Assembly (NCBI GenBank): GCA_963082975.1
Contig: OY720344.1
Span: 66,182,546 to 66,246,545, forward strand
DNA from: Labia minor
Lineage: Eukaryota; Arthropoda; Insecta; Dermaptera; Spongiphoridae
DNA length: 64,000 nt
Reading direction: 5' to 3'
The position numbers and the translations under genes were made by a program. Position 1 is the first letter of the stretch, and each line of letters begins with the position of its first letter. The notes beneath the pieces are model-generated. The model searched no databases, was not told the DNA's origin, and was given only the letters and a program-made list of their open reading frames with translations. This document shows, one piece after another, positions 11,401 through 26,400 of the stretch.

Positions 11401-14400
11401 AGTGCTGTAAGTAGTAGTGTAGGGATAGCAGGTGGCAGTCTCGAATCTACTCATGCGGGTGCTGCAACTACAACCAGCACTTCAACTTCACCAAAATCAG
11501 TGGCCGTTTGGGCACAAACAGATTTACCACGTCTTAAGAGAGGAATGGTGGGTGCTCAATTTTGGGCTGCCTATGTTCCTTGTGGAGCTCAATATCTCGA
11601 TGCAGTTCAATTAACATTGGAACAAATAGATGTTATTCGGTAAGAGATTATTTTATATTATATATAATGAAAAAAACCTCTGATTCGTATTTATATGAAT
11701 AGGAATGTAATTGTAATTAATTTTATAATTAACCAAAAAAATAAATTTAATAGTTAATTTATATCAAATATAATTATATAATACATATTTCAAATTATGA
11801 TCATTATTATTATAAATGGAGTAGGAATAAGTGAGAGGCATGAGCAAAATAGAATGAAACCAATTACCAGTTATAAAGTAATTAGAATCCTAATCCAGTA
11901 AACATTTTCTAATCAGTAAATTTCAATATAAAATATTTATTATTATAGTCATTAATTTTTAATAGAAAACAATTTCTTGAAAATTATAATTAACTTAAGA
12001 TTTAAAATAAATATATAATAAATATGTATATACCTAAAATATAAAAAGTTTGACTGGCTTTGGAAGAGGGTGAAAAAAAACTTCGCTATAAAAAACTTTT
12101 ATAGTTTTAGTTTTATATCTATAATAGGATTTGTTTAGATTTTAAACAAAATCTCTAGTTCTAGAACAAATATCAAAAAATTGTAAGATCTCTAAAGCAG
12201 AAGTTTCCTGTTTTATAATTTCAATTTATAAATAGCATAATTTAAATCAATTCTTTACCAAAACAATTATCAAATATATATACTCATATTTAAATATTAG
12301 CGGAATAGTTTTCATAGTATATGAAATAAAATTTGCTTAATAATAATAACAATATTAAATAAATTAGCCAAAATAAATATTAAAAGAACAGTGGCGCAAC
12401 CAGGGGGGGGGGTTTGGGGGTTAAAACCCCCCCCCCCCAGGATTGAAAAAAATATAAATTGCTGTATATTATGTACTATATTACAAATAGAAAAGAAAAA
12501 AAAAATAATTCTTAAAGTATAACTTAGTGTATAATAAGTAAGTTTATTTTATTTTAAACAAATTTCAACACAAAAAAAATTGCTTATTTTTTCGTACAGA
12601 ATTAAATATAAGAAATAAAAATTTTTTTTATTATTTCTCCTAAATCATAAAAAACAAAAGACTTAATATAAGATTACTAGATGATTGTGAAATTTTCCAA
12701 TTTGACTATTATTTAAATATAAAATAAATAAAAATATTACTCAAATTCTAAATATTTTTTATTAATAATACATTAATTGCTAATTTCATAAAAATTATGA
12801 AGCGAAGACAAATATTTTCAAAATGGAAACGGGTAAAAATCCCTAAAGGAAAAAATCCATAAAAGTCAAAAATCCCTAAAACCGAAAATCCCCAAAAGCG
12901 AAAACCCCTAAATAAAAATATCGCTGACTGAAAAAATCCCTAAAAACAATTTTTTTCATTTTTGTATTAATTTTAATTGTGACTCAGAAAATTAAATCAC
13001 AAGGTGAGCATGACACCCAGTTGACTGAGACACGACCTCCCAAGGAGGTAATCGGGCCTGGACCGAAAGTAGGGAAAAATAGGTCAAAAAATACATACAT
13101 AGGGCCCACCCACGTGATTTTTCCAAAAAAATTCGTATGTAAAATAAAGGGAATTTACTCAAATTCCGTTTATTATCATACGTTTTAATAGCTTAATGAT
13201 TCCAAATACAAAATACACCATTTGCACCGTATATTTCACCAGGGAATATATAACGCAATTTGTGAAATTTACTATCATCAGAGGTTGTCTTTTTCATTTT
13301 GCTCAATGCATTTATAGAAATATCAAATCAATGCCAGAAGTTTTGAAGCTCTATAATGATATAGATAATCCTGACAACTCCACTCATTTACGAACTCTTG
13401 CAGCTTTGGTTTTGGTACCACCATCAAAAGTCATTGTAGCCTACCAAGCATTAGCTGGACGACCAACAGGGTAAAACTTCGTGATCTTTTTTCTTTCTTC
13501 GAGCGCACTTGGCTAGGTGAACAATTTTTGGCTGGCTTTTATGACCCCGAATTCGACATTGGAACATTGGAACATCTCCGATGCCACTTTGATGGGTTTG
13601 CCTCGAACAAACAATGCATTGGAAGGTTACAACAATGCTCTTCGTTCACGCTTAGGAGGTTACAAGACATCAGTATGGAACCTGATTAAGCAAATCCATA
13701 TTGAGCATAACCTTATCTCTTTGGAAATCTGTCGTGAAGTTCGTGGTAAGAAGCCTGGTTCACCAAGGAAACGATTCAGCGACTCGCATGATAAGCTTCT
13801 GACTATAATGAAGGCAAACCATGAAAAATGGGACGCTAAAACCCAGATGGAACAGATGGGATGACACCAACTACCTCATTTAAGTCTCTTCGGCTATTCA
13901 TTATTAAATAAGTAAAAAAAATTAGGGAAATTTTTTATTTAGGGATTTTTTCTTAGGGATTTTTACATGATTTCTTTCAAAATATCCTGCCACTACGGGC
14001 GGACGAAAAGCTTTCGAAATCTCTAAGTAGTTTTTTATAAATAACTCCTTTATTATTAAGTTTAGGTAAAAATGAATATAATGAAACTTTTAGTAAATTC
14101 GATTCCCTATAAATTTAATACGACCGTATGATAATTTTCATAAAAGTCGGTATTTATTGAGAAAATCAATAAAATGTGCTTTGACACCTCTTTAAACTAC
14201 CCTTACTTATGGTCCGATCTTGTCCAAAAACAATCCAATCCCCGTCCATCATTCCCCAAAAAAAAAAACTTCTAAATATCAAATTTCAAGACAATATCTC
14301 ATTTTGTTTAGACGTAATCTCGGTAACAAGCCGGTTCAAAAAATTTTTTTTGCAGTTTTGGATTCAGAACCGTTTGAAAAGTGGAATTCTCGAAGAATCT

Positions 14401-17400
14401 CGGAGCAAAAATTTTCAAAATTTTCCGATCATCGTATAAGCTATCCTTATTTCATGGAGGAAAGCTAAAATGATTTACTTATAGCTGGAAAAAATTATTT
14501 TCTTTCTAAAACTGTGAATACGAGTAAATAAAATACAAAATTAAATTTTATTGCCAGATTTTGTAAAATCAGTGTTTCATTTACAAAACTTTTTTAAATA
14601 TTTAATATAAAAAAAAAATCTTAATGAAAATTTGTCTTTGAGAGAGCCCGGGGGGGGGGGGCGCCATAGGAAGGTGGAGCGGCTAGTCAAAACCCCCCCC
14701 CCCAGGATCAAATCCTGGTTGCGCCACTGTAAAAGAACAAATCATCCTAAAATTAAGGATAATAAAAATAAATTAAATGGAAATGTTTAGAAATACATAT
14801 ACAATTAATAACAATTATGTACAGTAGTAAAAGTAAATAATAATAAATTAATAAAAAATGATATTCTTATTATAAAATTAACAAATAAATATAACAAAAA
14901 AATAACTATATGGTACATTATTTAATATCAGAAGTGTGAATTAATATAATAATTAAATTTTTCTATTTGGGATCTATAATTGCCAACAATCTTGAGAAAA
15001 TAAAAGAATCAAAATGACTAGGCTTTCTAAAATCTGGTGTGTCTCTAAAACATATTATAGTCTGAAAAAAGAGACTGGCCGTTGGGCGGTTCAGAGTGTT
15101 GGGTACCAATACCACACCAGGAAGCAACATCAGCGACCAGGAACTTGCTCTAGCTTGCAATGTTTAGAGAAAGACGGGCAGTTGACGTCAGGAGGATGTG
15201 ACAATCACGACCCTTCTCCGAAGGAATACGACAATGATGAATAAAATAACATAATCGTGAGAGATCAATTGAATAGAAAAAAGAAAATCAAAAACTATAT
15301 TTTAAAGGAGAATAAAATCGAGAAAATAAGAGATTGAATGTGTTTCTTTTAGAGGTATAGAACTTTAAATTGCAATAAAACAACGATGGATTATTCGATT
15401 GACATGAATTTTATTTATACGAAAGATAATCTTGTGGCATTACATTTTATATATGATCCCCATGGCTGGCTTGGATTTAGTCCAATCTGGACGTCCAATT
15501 TTCGATAACTTTTTCCAACATTTGTGGCCGTATATCGGCAATAACACGGCGAATGTTGTATTCCAAATGGTCAACCGTTTGTGGCTTATTAGAGACTTTA
15601 CATAGCCCCACAGAAAGTAGTCTAGCGGTGTTAAATCACAAGATCTTGGAGGCCAATTCACAGGTCCAAAACGTGAAGTTAGGCGGTCACCAATCTTGTC
15701 TTTCAATAAATCGATTGTGGCACGAGCTGTGTGACATGTTGCGCCGTCTTGTTGGAACCACAGCTCCTGGACATCATGGTTGTACAATTCAGGAATGAAA
15801 AAGTTAATAATCATGGCTCTATACCGATCACCATTGACTGTAACGTTCTGGCCATCTTCCTCAATGCTACGCTCTACAGCTGAGCTGTACGCACCATACG
15901 GCGTCTCTGGGGATGCGAGTTATCAATAAGAGTAAACGTGGTGCGGAATCGTTCCGTGGTTAATCGAATTAACTGCTCTGATGGACGATTTTGTCAACGA
16001 TAAAATGGACGTAGTGCACGATACGTATTCCGCACAGAACCATTATTTTCGAAATAAAATTGCACTATTTGCAAGCGTTGTTCAGACGTGAGTCTATTCA
16101 TGATGAATTGCCAAACCAAACTGAGAATAAATCACTTGACAGCTGTTACTGAAACAGTAATGCCAACTTAAAGTTCTATACCTCGAAAAAAAACACCCTT
16201 TTCTATAGATTTTTTAAAGTAAGACCAATTCGATTCACACGTGGTTCTAATATAATAATCTATCTATCTCTCTGGCTCTACGGAACTCGAACCACATTCC
16301 TCTAGCCACAACCATCCAACCACTACCCTTTCCAGTCTCTCCCTTCCTACATTATCCACCCACCGCGTTCTTGATCTTCCAAGCGGAAATTTCCCAAACG
16401 GTCTCCCCACAAATTTATTTTTCACCATTCTTTCCTCTCCCATTCTAATTTTATAATTGTCTGGAGATGCATAGAGGTCATGCAATTCCTCGTTATGCAG
16501 TCTCCTACACTCACCTCATCTTTTTTATCCCATAAATGCTATTCTATTCTCAAATAGAATTACTACTCTCGTCTCCCAACGTCATAGACCATGCCTCACA
16601 CCCATATAATACAACAAAACAATTTTTCTTCATTTTCAAATTCTAACTAATTTAACATAATAATAAAAACAAAAATTCAAAATAAATGAAAATTATAATG
16701 GTTTCCACTTTAAAATGTAATACTTTCATATTGAAATGAAGTTATGAATTCTAGAGATAGGGGTAAATTGTCTCAAGTAAAAATATGAAAGGGTCCATTT
16801 TCCAAATATTTTTTCCTGTAAACAATTATAATATTTTTACTATAATTAATATAAACATTTTTATTTTTCAAATAAAACTTAGAACATTAAAACCAACCAT
16901 CGAATTAAAATTAAAATTAATTTGGTTCTATTTTTTATTATTTATTATCTGATCATTATTATATTCGATGATTACACATTATTAATTTGGATATAATTTG
17001 ATTTTAATTCGTTTTGTATGTCAAAAGACGTTTGGTAGAAAGATACCCCGAGCATCTTTCACTGGTGTCAACAGCAGATGGAATTGAATCGGCCCATCTA
17101 ACAGGACGCGTAGCAAGTCTCATTGGCGTAGAAGGGGGTCATTCTTTAGGAGCCTCTCTTGCTGTTCTTCGTATGTTTTATCAATTGGGCGCTAGATATA
17201 TGACATTAACACATGCTTGCAACACTCCATGGTAAGATTAAATATAATATATTATTGTAGTTATATTATTGTAGTTATTATTTGTATTATTTGTATTATA
17301 TACAGTACCGGGACCCCGAGCCTCGGCTCGGTACTTAAGTTAAAAAAAATGATTCATTATTATTGGGTTTGGCTGGTAATATTAATACCTGGGACACCGA

Positions 17401-20400
17401 GCTGTCGCTCGACCCTTTAAAAAATATTAATCTACAATTAATTATTTATTACAATTATTAAATGTTGCATCATTGCATCAATCTGATTAAAATGAATTGA
17501 ACTGGGGTCCTCAATAATACAAACAAACAATTTTAGCTAGCATAATAAGATTAATCCAAGTAATATCGTCTATTTCTATTCGACACTATTTTCAGTTATG
17601 AAATGAACAGTCAGTAGAGAGTAAAAAAATTGTAATTGAAGACCGTTGTTTTTAAAAATAATTAAATTATTTTATAGATTATAAAATAAAAATTATTGTA
17701 TTAACATTAAAAATATTGAAATAAAAAAATAATAGTTTGATTTAATAAACTAAAATATTATAAACATTTTTAATGTGAATTTCTCAGGGAGGTAGGGAGC
17801 CCAATTCATTTAACCATCCATGTTGTATAAGGAATCTTAATTTCTTAACACTCCGTTTTTTCAAATTTAAAATAGAGGGAGAGAAAGAGTTTCAATTATA
17901 TTCGAATAATCTATATATTCTATATATGAGTATTTTTTTTCTTCTGAATTTAATACCAAGTTGATTTTCAAAATTTTCTATTCTTTATGCATATGATTGA
18001 TTACATGTGTTAAAATTTAAACAAATTCAAATATTCTAATTTATAAATTTATATAAAATTTAATATTATTTTTTCGAGACTAATGGCAAATACCGGTGGC
18101 CCTAGTCAGAGCAAGAGAAGACTCCTTTTGGTAGCGGCCCAGTCGATGATGTTATATGGATCGGAGATTTGGGCTTTACAACTATATTTTAAGTGAAAAA
18201 ATGATTTCTTGGTTATATAAAAATTAAAATATGATTCTTTATATCTTTATTATACAGAAAAGTAGGCGTGTTAATATAAAATATATACCTGGGACACCGA
18301 ACTATCACTCGACCCTTTAACCAATTTATACAATTTATTTTTATATACTTTAAAAATTTTACAATTTTTTAATTATTTATTATAATTGTTAAATGGGATT
18401 TCTAAAAATGACCCATTAAAAATTTGTTTCCTAAAATGTTTCAAATTAATTAAAATAAATTGTATAAATGTTCATTTATAAAATCTATATATCTGTGAGT
18501 TTGTTTTTCGATTTTTTAAATTTTGATTTTGGATTCGATTAGAGCTTAAAATGTGTAAATGTAAAGTGGTCTTGGTTTTTTTAAAATTCGTTTGGGAACA
18601 TGGTCAAATCGGCAGTCAAAGTTGAAAATTCCCCATATATTATAACTACTGTAATTAGTATTATTATAATGTAAAATTATAAAGAAAAAATGTTTAGACA
18701 TTATTATAGACATTTTCATTCTGTAAATTAAATAATTTTATTTCATTTAAATAAATATCTATTTTTAAATATTTTTTTCTCTCTACATTATTTATCTAAT
18801 TCTCACAATATATTAAGATCATACCGGGACCCCGAGCCTCGGCTCTGTAATTAAGTTAAAAAAAAAAATTCATTATTATTGATAAATATATATCGTAATT
18901 TATAATTATAAAATATTATTAAAATATATATTTTTAATTTTATTTCGAAATTAAATAAAAAATTTTAAAATATTTTAAATATAAAAAAAATATTAATACA
19001 ATATTCTTTAAAAAAAGGCGGGAGTCAAATTTCAATATAAATGTCATTTGTGATGTCATCAATATATAAATTAATAATAAATAATATTAATAAATATTAA
19101 ATTTAATAAAAGAACAATGAATAAATAAATATAAAATAGTAATTTATTAAAATGTAAACAATAGATAAAAAGAAAAAAAATAACAAATTCATTATTTTCA
19201 TTTTCATTTTTAAATAACGATTCACCCGGAGAGTTTCGAACCGACGAAATCCACTCGTTAAAACATCACTTTACCATCTGGACTAATATATTTAGATAAA
19301 AAATTGTCATTTTTTTACTGTCTTAGCAGGCAGATTTGATGTTTTTTATTTTATTTTTTTTTTTTTGAGAGAGATTAATAAATATCTATATATATTTTAT
19401 TAAAAATAAATATTTTTAATTTTATTTCGAAATTAAATAATAAATTTTAAAATATTTTAAATAAAAAAAAATATTAATACAAATAAAAATGGAGGCCAAT
19501 TTTGACGTTTTCCATATATAATTTTCAATTAAGAAATTAATAATGAAGCTGAATGTTTCAAGAGATATCATCAATAAAACTTAATTTTTCTTTATAAATA
19601 CTATATCTAGTGTAAATTTGAAAAAAATCGTTAGAGCGGTTTTTGAGAACCATGATATATAGATAAATACATATATACAATTTTAGCTAGCATAATAAGA
19701 TAAGATAAGATATATGGTATATGAAGTTTAAAATTATAAATAAATAAATTAATATCCTAGAGTATTACCTAAAATATAAATAAAAAAAAATATAATTAAG
19801 ATATGAATAAGTCTTTTAATCTATTATTTAATAATTCAATTGAATTTATCTCTCTAATTGTTAAAAATATAGATAATAGTAGATATTTTAAAATTGTTGC
19901 AGGGCTGATTCTTCTTTAGCAGATGAACCAAAAGAAAAAGTCCCGGTTGATTTTGTTGAACATGGTGGCCTAAGTGATTTTGGAAAAGTGAGTAATCAAT
20001 CAACGACCAATTTTATTGTTATCAATGTTATTTTCAATGTTCAATATATTAAAAATGAGATTTATGCCAATAATTAATCGTTCTTTTAATTTTCTTCTTA
20101 ATAAATTAATTCTAAGATAATCGATGCAAAATAGATAAGCTAAATTTAATTTCACATTGAAGATAAGAATTCGATAACTATAAATTAATTTAACTATAAG
20201 TTTTTAAGTCTATTGTTTATACTTGAGAAAGCAAATATAGAACAAAAATATATGAACTTATTAACATCTATCAAGCAGAAAAACCCTACACATAAATGTT
20301 ATTTATGAAGAATAGTTTAAAAAATAAAATAAACATTCAAAAATTATTTTCAAATGTAATATATATATATATATTATTAATAATAATAATGTTAATAATA

Positions 20401-23400
20401 ATAAAATTATTAATAATATAATATAATAATATAATATATATACATATATATTATTATATATATTTATATATACATATATATATATATATATATTATGTTT
20501 ATGATATATATATATATATATATATATTAATAAATACATTAATAATAATAATATTTAATTCAGTTATTTAAATTTTTTTTATAAATCATTTAATATAAAA
20601 AAAAAAACCATAATAACATCAATCAAATATTTATATATTAATTGATATTATATATTAATAAATATTTATATAGGGGCCGTTCATGGGGAATTTGTAAATA
20701 ATGATGGTAATTCATCATAAATAAAAGCGTGTAAAAAAAGGTTTTTGTCTGCACATTGCTCAGAATTTAAAATTTTTTGCATATCTTTGCGTTTCATGAC
20801 CTATAGAATCCAAAAGTGACTTTAGAATTTTCATGTCTGTCTGTCTGTTCGGAAAATAAGGATGTTATAGACTCAAAATTGGCTGGACCGATTTCTATGA
20901 AATTATATCACAATATTCTTATATACCTCTATTTGAACATAGGCTATATATTTTATTAATATCTAATGAATAACCGCAGAAATTAATTTTTGAATATTTA
21001 TATAATGCTCCGTGTTGTTCATTCAAGAGCCTCCGGCAAGTGGCTTACTGACCAAGCGGATTTATTTTACACAATCAATTATAAATTCTAGCAATTCCCA
21101 AACAAAGAAGTAATATAATATCTATTTTGTTATTTTAAATTCTAATATTTAAATATCATTTCAATAAAATAATTTATTCTAAAAGTTCTCATTTTAATTC
21201 ATTTAATAAAAATATTTAGATCATATTTAACTTAAATTATTTTTTATTTATTCATTCATTTTATTTATTCAAGAATTATGCTACGGATACGACTTAAATA
21301 TAATAGGAGATTCGGCAACTGCAATCAAAGATAGCGTAGGAAAATTAATCGAAGCAGGAAAAGAGGCGGGGTTAGACATTATAAGTGCTAAGACAAAGTA
21401 TTTAGTATCAGAGAGGAATAAAATTAACACATAAAGTCTTAACATACAAAATGTAGAATTTGAAAAAGTATAAAAATATTTAAATACTTAAGATCTGTAA
21501 TCACGAAGGATAATAATTAATAATATTCGAGAAGAATTGAAATCGACGTTGTAATCGAGTAACACCTGTTATTATGCAGTAAATGGGCTTATCTCATCAA
21601 AGAGGATCAAAATTGAAATATATAAAACAATTATTTTTCATGTTGACCGATGACTAGGGTGACCATATTTCGAAAACTCCAAACCGGGACAAACGGTTTA
21701 GCTTTTTTTTTAGAACTACCTAAATTGAAAAAATTTTGAAAAAAAAGTACGAAATTTCCTAAATATTGAAAAAACGGGGCAATTGGCTGTCCAGAAGACA
21801 TTTTTGTGGACGCCGGGACAGAGCACCTAAAAACGGGACAATCCCGGAAAAACGGGACGTTTGATCACCCTATCGATGACCCTGGGAGACGAGAGTGGAT
21901 TTAGAGTTTCAACAAAATACTATGTATCACTCGGAGGTAAAGAGGGCGGAGCCCCCGTCTATGTGTGGAGAGCGCCGAAGGAGCTCGGAGAAGCTAGTAT
22001 ATATATATATATATATATATATTCACTGAATGCTCTATATAAGCAACTCATTTGAACCAATTTCAATAAAAATGTTTCTTATTGGGAAAAGTTGCTTATA
22101 GGGAAATTAGCTGGAGTGTCTCCACTCGACTATCTCGCAATTTGAATTGATTTAAATAACATAATATATTATATTTAAATTAAGTTTAATTAATTATAAA
22201 TTATAAATTAAAATTAAAAGATAATATTTATTAAACCAGCGCATGTTTGGCTCTTTGTTGATGGCACCACATCACTTGTTGGCGCGTAAGATTTGCAGTG
22301 TTAAAAAATTAATTCTGGTACTTTCAGCGATTCAATCAAGCTGAAATTCTATATATAGCAGTTTTATACAATTTTTAATCATGTGAAAAATTATTAAACA
22401 TATATCTTTATTTTTACAGAAAGTTGTAGGTAATGACCCTCTTCCGGTTGAGCTACATTTATCAAAAGTTGATAGAAAAATAGGAATTTTGAATAATGCC
22501 CATATACCAAATTTCATGATTCTAGCTCATACTTGTCTACATACATACACACACACAGAGAGACAGACATTTTTCTCAGCCTTAGTGAAAATTAGCTAGT
22601 TAATAATAGATTTTAATAAATACATACAAACAATATATATTCATATAAATGATTTTTAAAAACAATCCCTATTATATTTTATTGATATTCATTTAAAATG
22701 TAAATTCTTCTTCTTCTTCTTCTTCTTCTTCTTCTTCTTGTTTCTAGGCTAAGAGCCTGTTGTTTTCCCAAGGAATAATATTACCATCCCTCAACTCTGA
22801 GACCATCTTTTCTTTGGTCTACCTCTACCTCTTTTGCCGTCAGGATGGTTTTCTGATACAATTTTTGGTAGCCGGTCTTCGTCCATTCGCTCTACATGCG
22901 CTGCCCATTCCCTCCTGCGCACCCTGACCCAGTCCACGATGTCCTGAATCTCGCAGGCTGCCCTGAGCTCTTCGTTTCTTTTCCTATCCAACAGTGTTTT
23001 TCCATTTATAGCTCTGATGATCCTCATTTCGGCCGTCTAGAGTAGTTGTTGTGTTGTAGTTGTGTCCGCCCTTGCTTCGATTCCGTATGTAAAAACTGGC
23101 CTTACACACGTCTTATAGATCTTGGTTTTGCTATCCACGGACATATGTTTATTCTTCCAGACGACATTATTGAGACATCCGGCTATGCGGTTCCCTTTTA
23201 AAATCTGTTGCTTAACTTCCAGATTCAAGTCCCTATTGTTAGAAATTTCAACTCCGAGGTAATTAAATCCAGAGACTTGCTCAATTGGAGACCCGCGAAG
23301 GCTGATATTGCAGGGCAGATTTTTCCTGTTTACCACTAGGCATTTTGTTTTCACTGTTGAAATCTGCATATTGAGGGACTCAGCAGTATCATTGAAAGCG

Positions 23401-26400
23401 TCTAAAAGATCTTGGAGATTTTCTTCGTTCTCTGCTACCAGGACCGCGTCATCTGCGTAACATACCAGCGGGATGAAAGTTCCGCCCATTTTATAGCCCA
23501 GCCGAGTTGGAATGCTGTCTATTATCCTGTCCATAATCACATTGAATAGCATAGGGCTTAGAGAATCCCCCTGCCTAACTCCACGCGATAGTGCAATAGG
23601 ATCAGAATCTCCCTGCTTGGATTTTATTTTTGCGACGCAATGAGAATTGATTTCGACTATTAATTTAACTAGTTGGATTGGCACATTTCTACTAAGCAAA
23701 CAGTCGGCGACGTCTTTCAGACGAACTCTGTCAAAAGCTTTGGTAAGGTCCACAAAACAAAGGAAGGCAGGTTTGTTAAATTCAATAGCCTTCTCGGCTA
23801 TTTGTCTAACGATAAATATTGCATCGGTTGTTGATCTATTCCTGCGGAATCCCTGTTGCTCTTCTCTGGGTGAAATGTGGGTAAGCAGTTTGTTCAGAAC
23901 GAGCTTGGAAAGTAACTTCAATGTAGAGTTCATTAGATTTATCCCTCTATAATTCTCTGGGTCTTTTTTATTACCTTTTTTGAAGACGGGTATTATGGTG
24001 CTCACTTTCCAAGCAGAGGGTATTTCTAGTTTTTCAAAGACGTTATTGAATAAATGAGTAAGTTGTTTAATCAACTCATTGCCGCCGTATTTTATCATCT
24101 CGTTGGATACATTATCCGGACCTGGGGATTTTCTGTTCTTTAATTTTTTCACCTCCAAAGTAATCTCTTCTTCATTTATATAGATATTAGCCCCTGAGGC
24201 GACCTGGATTTGCACCGGGATCTCAGAACTACTATATAGGTTCTCAAAATAGGTTTGCCATTCCTGAACAGAGATCTTGGAGTCATTCACCAGTTCGTTA
24301 ACATTGTTTTTAGTTCTTTTTAACAATTTCCAGATTTTTCTTTGGGCTCCATAGAGATCCTTTTCCATATCGGAAGTGAATTTACGCCAAAAATCCTCTT
24401 TGATTTTTCTAATTTTCTTGTTTGCTTCATTTCTTATTTTTACATAGTATTCTCTGGTGTTCTGAGATCGATTACAAATGAAAGCCAGATAAGCCTTTCT
24501 TTTTGTTAGTGCTAGTTCCTTAATTTCAGGGGTGAACCAAGGAACAGTTTTCTTTGAAGCGTTGATGTTGATTTCCCTTTTTCCTAGCGCTTCCTCCGCT
24601 GCTTTTAGCATACAAGATTTTATTCTGTCCCATTGCTCATCCATCGACATGTCTGAGCATACAGGGAACTCTTCGAATTTTGACGATAGTCTTCTTGCAT
24701 AGAGATACTTAGTTGATTCGTCTATAAAGGCTTCTAGATTGAATTTTGACATAATCTGAGGTTTTGGTTTTTTTGATAATTGGGCTTTTAATCTAAGTTT
24801 AGCTATTACCAGGCTATGATCCGTGCCTATATCTGCCGTTCTAGATGAACGTACGTCTATTATTTGAGAAGGATGTATATTGCGATTTGTTATTATGTAA
24901 TCTATTATGGATTTTTGACCTCGGCTATTACTCCAAGTAATATTATGTTGTTCCTTATGTTTGAAAAATGTATTATTTATTCGAAGCGTGTTAGTTGTGC
25001 ACAGACTGTTTAAAAGGTATCCGTTCTCGTTTGTATGGTCTTCATTAAATCTCTGCTTAACCCCGGGGATTACAGACGATCCAATTCTCGCGTTCAAATC
25101 GCCCATAATAATTACTTTTGCATCTTTTGGGGACATGTCTAATATATTTTGAAGGTCTACGTAAAACTCTTCTCTCAGGGCTTTTGCTTTGGAAATGTCT
25201 GGTGCATAGACGCTTAGTATACACCAAATAGTGTCGGGGAACTTTAGGGTGACTTGTAAAATTCTTTCGTTGAAGTAGGTTATTTTGTCGATGTTATTTG
25301 CATATTTGTCGTGAATTACCAAGCCGACTCCTGCAACAGCTCTTTCGTTTTTTGGTTTCCCTGAATATACCAGTATGTAATCTTCTATTCTAGTTGTACC
25401 GCTTCCTTTTTTCTTGGTTTCTGATAGCGCGCATATATGTATCTTTCTTTGATTTATCTCCAAAATGATTTCTTGATCTTTACCGCTCCAGGTTCCGATA
25501 TTCCAGGTGGCAAGATTAAGAATGTTCCGTTTCCATAATCGTGTTTTCCTTGACTTTGCAGTGGTCGTTATATTGGTTAATCCGTCCGGCTTATTCTTCC
25601 TATTGGTTCTATGAGCGGTTTTCTTATTTTCACGAGGGTGGGTTGCTAACCCTCCCCTCAACCCCCTACCAGGAGGACCGGGGTGTTTCTCTTAGTCAGG
25701 TCTCTTTTCTGTAAAAATGTAAATTCAATAATAATATTTCAATGTAAATATTATATAAATATGATCTAGTGAATTAATTAAAATGTTTTAAAATGAATTA
25801 AATAATTTAAATTTTTATAATTATTAAAATTAAAATAAAAATTTACATAGCGAATGGTTTGAATCAATATTTTTATATTCATTGTCGAAAAGGAAGGTTT
25901 TGAATGATCAGTGCGAAACTTTACATAATCAAATACAAAATTAATTTTTGGGTTTCTGATTGTATAAATTGATTGATGAACTATAAACTATATACCAATC
26001 GAGGCAATTCTAGGATTTGAATAGTATAATAATAATTGGTCCAGCCAATTTATTAATTTTCTAAGATAGTAATACAATATTCTTAAACAAATATTCTCAA
26101 ATCGTAAAGAATAATTTTTTAAAAATAAGTTGGTGATTCAGGTGCTTTAATCAATTCTCCAACCATTCAAATTTGTATTAAAAAAAATCTGATAGATAAA
26201 TACCCAGAAGTTGTTCACTCTGAAGAAATACCTCAGCTGATTTTCAGATAGTTTCATTTTAAAAAATAAAAATCATAAAAAATATATAAAATATATTATA
26301 AAAAATGTAAAGATTCGATTTTCTCTTGTTGAACTAATAAATCTTTCTTGGGTATATTATAAATGTTTAACACATAAATGGGTATAATTATTTTTTTCAA

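Larger units (their letters stand above)
12389..14729. mobile_element. TIR DNA transposon with 8-bp target duplication (hAT-like ends)
   Basis: The ends are CAGTGGCGCAACCAGG and CCTGGTTGCGCCACTG, followed inward by long G and C tracts. The flanks are an exact 8-bp duplication, TAAAAGAA (12381-12388 and 14730-14737). CAG...CTG ends with an 8-bp duplication fit the hAT superfamily. The outer element has no recognisable transposase of its own; a separate MULE-related block occupies 12832-13967. Sited in dipeptidase intron 4. Confidence 0.85.

Noticed and set aside
19211-19290. A functional tRNA gene
   Set aside because: A- and B-box-like sequences are present, but the acceptor and T stems do not pair; kept only as a tRNA-like relic.
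23647-25152. Plus-strand open frames antisense to the LINE
   Set aside because: Shadows of the long LINE reading frame on the minus strand.
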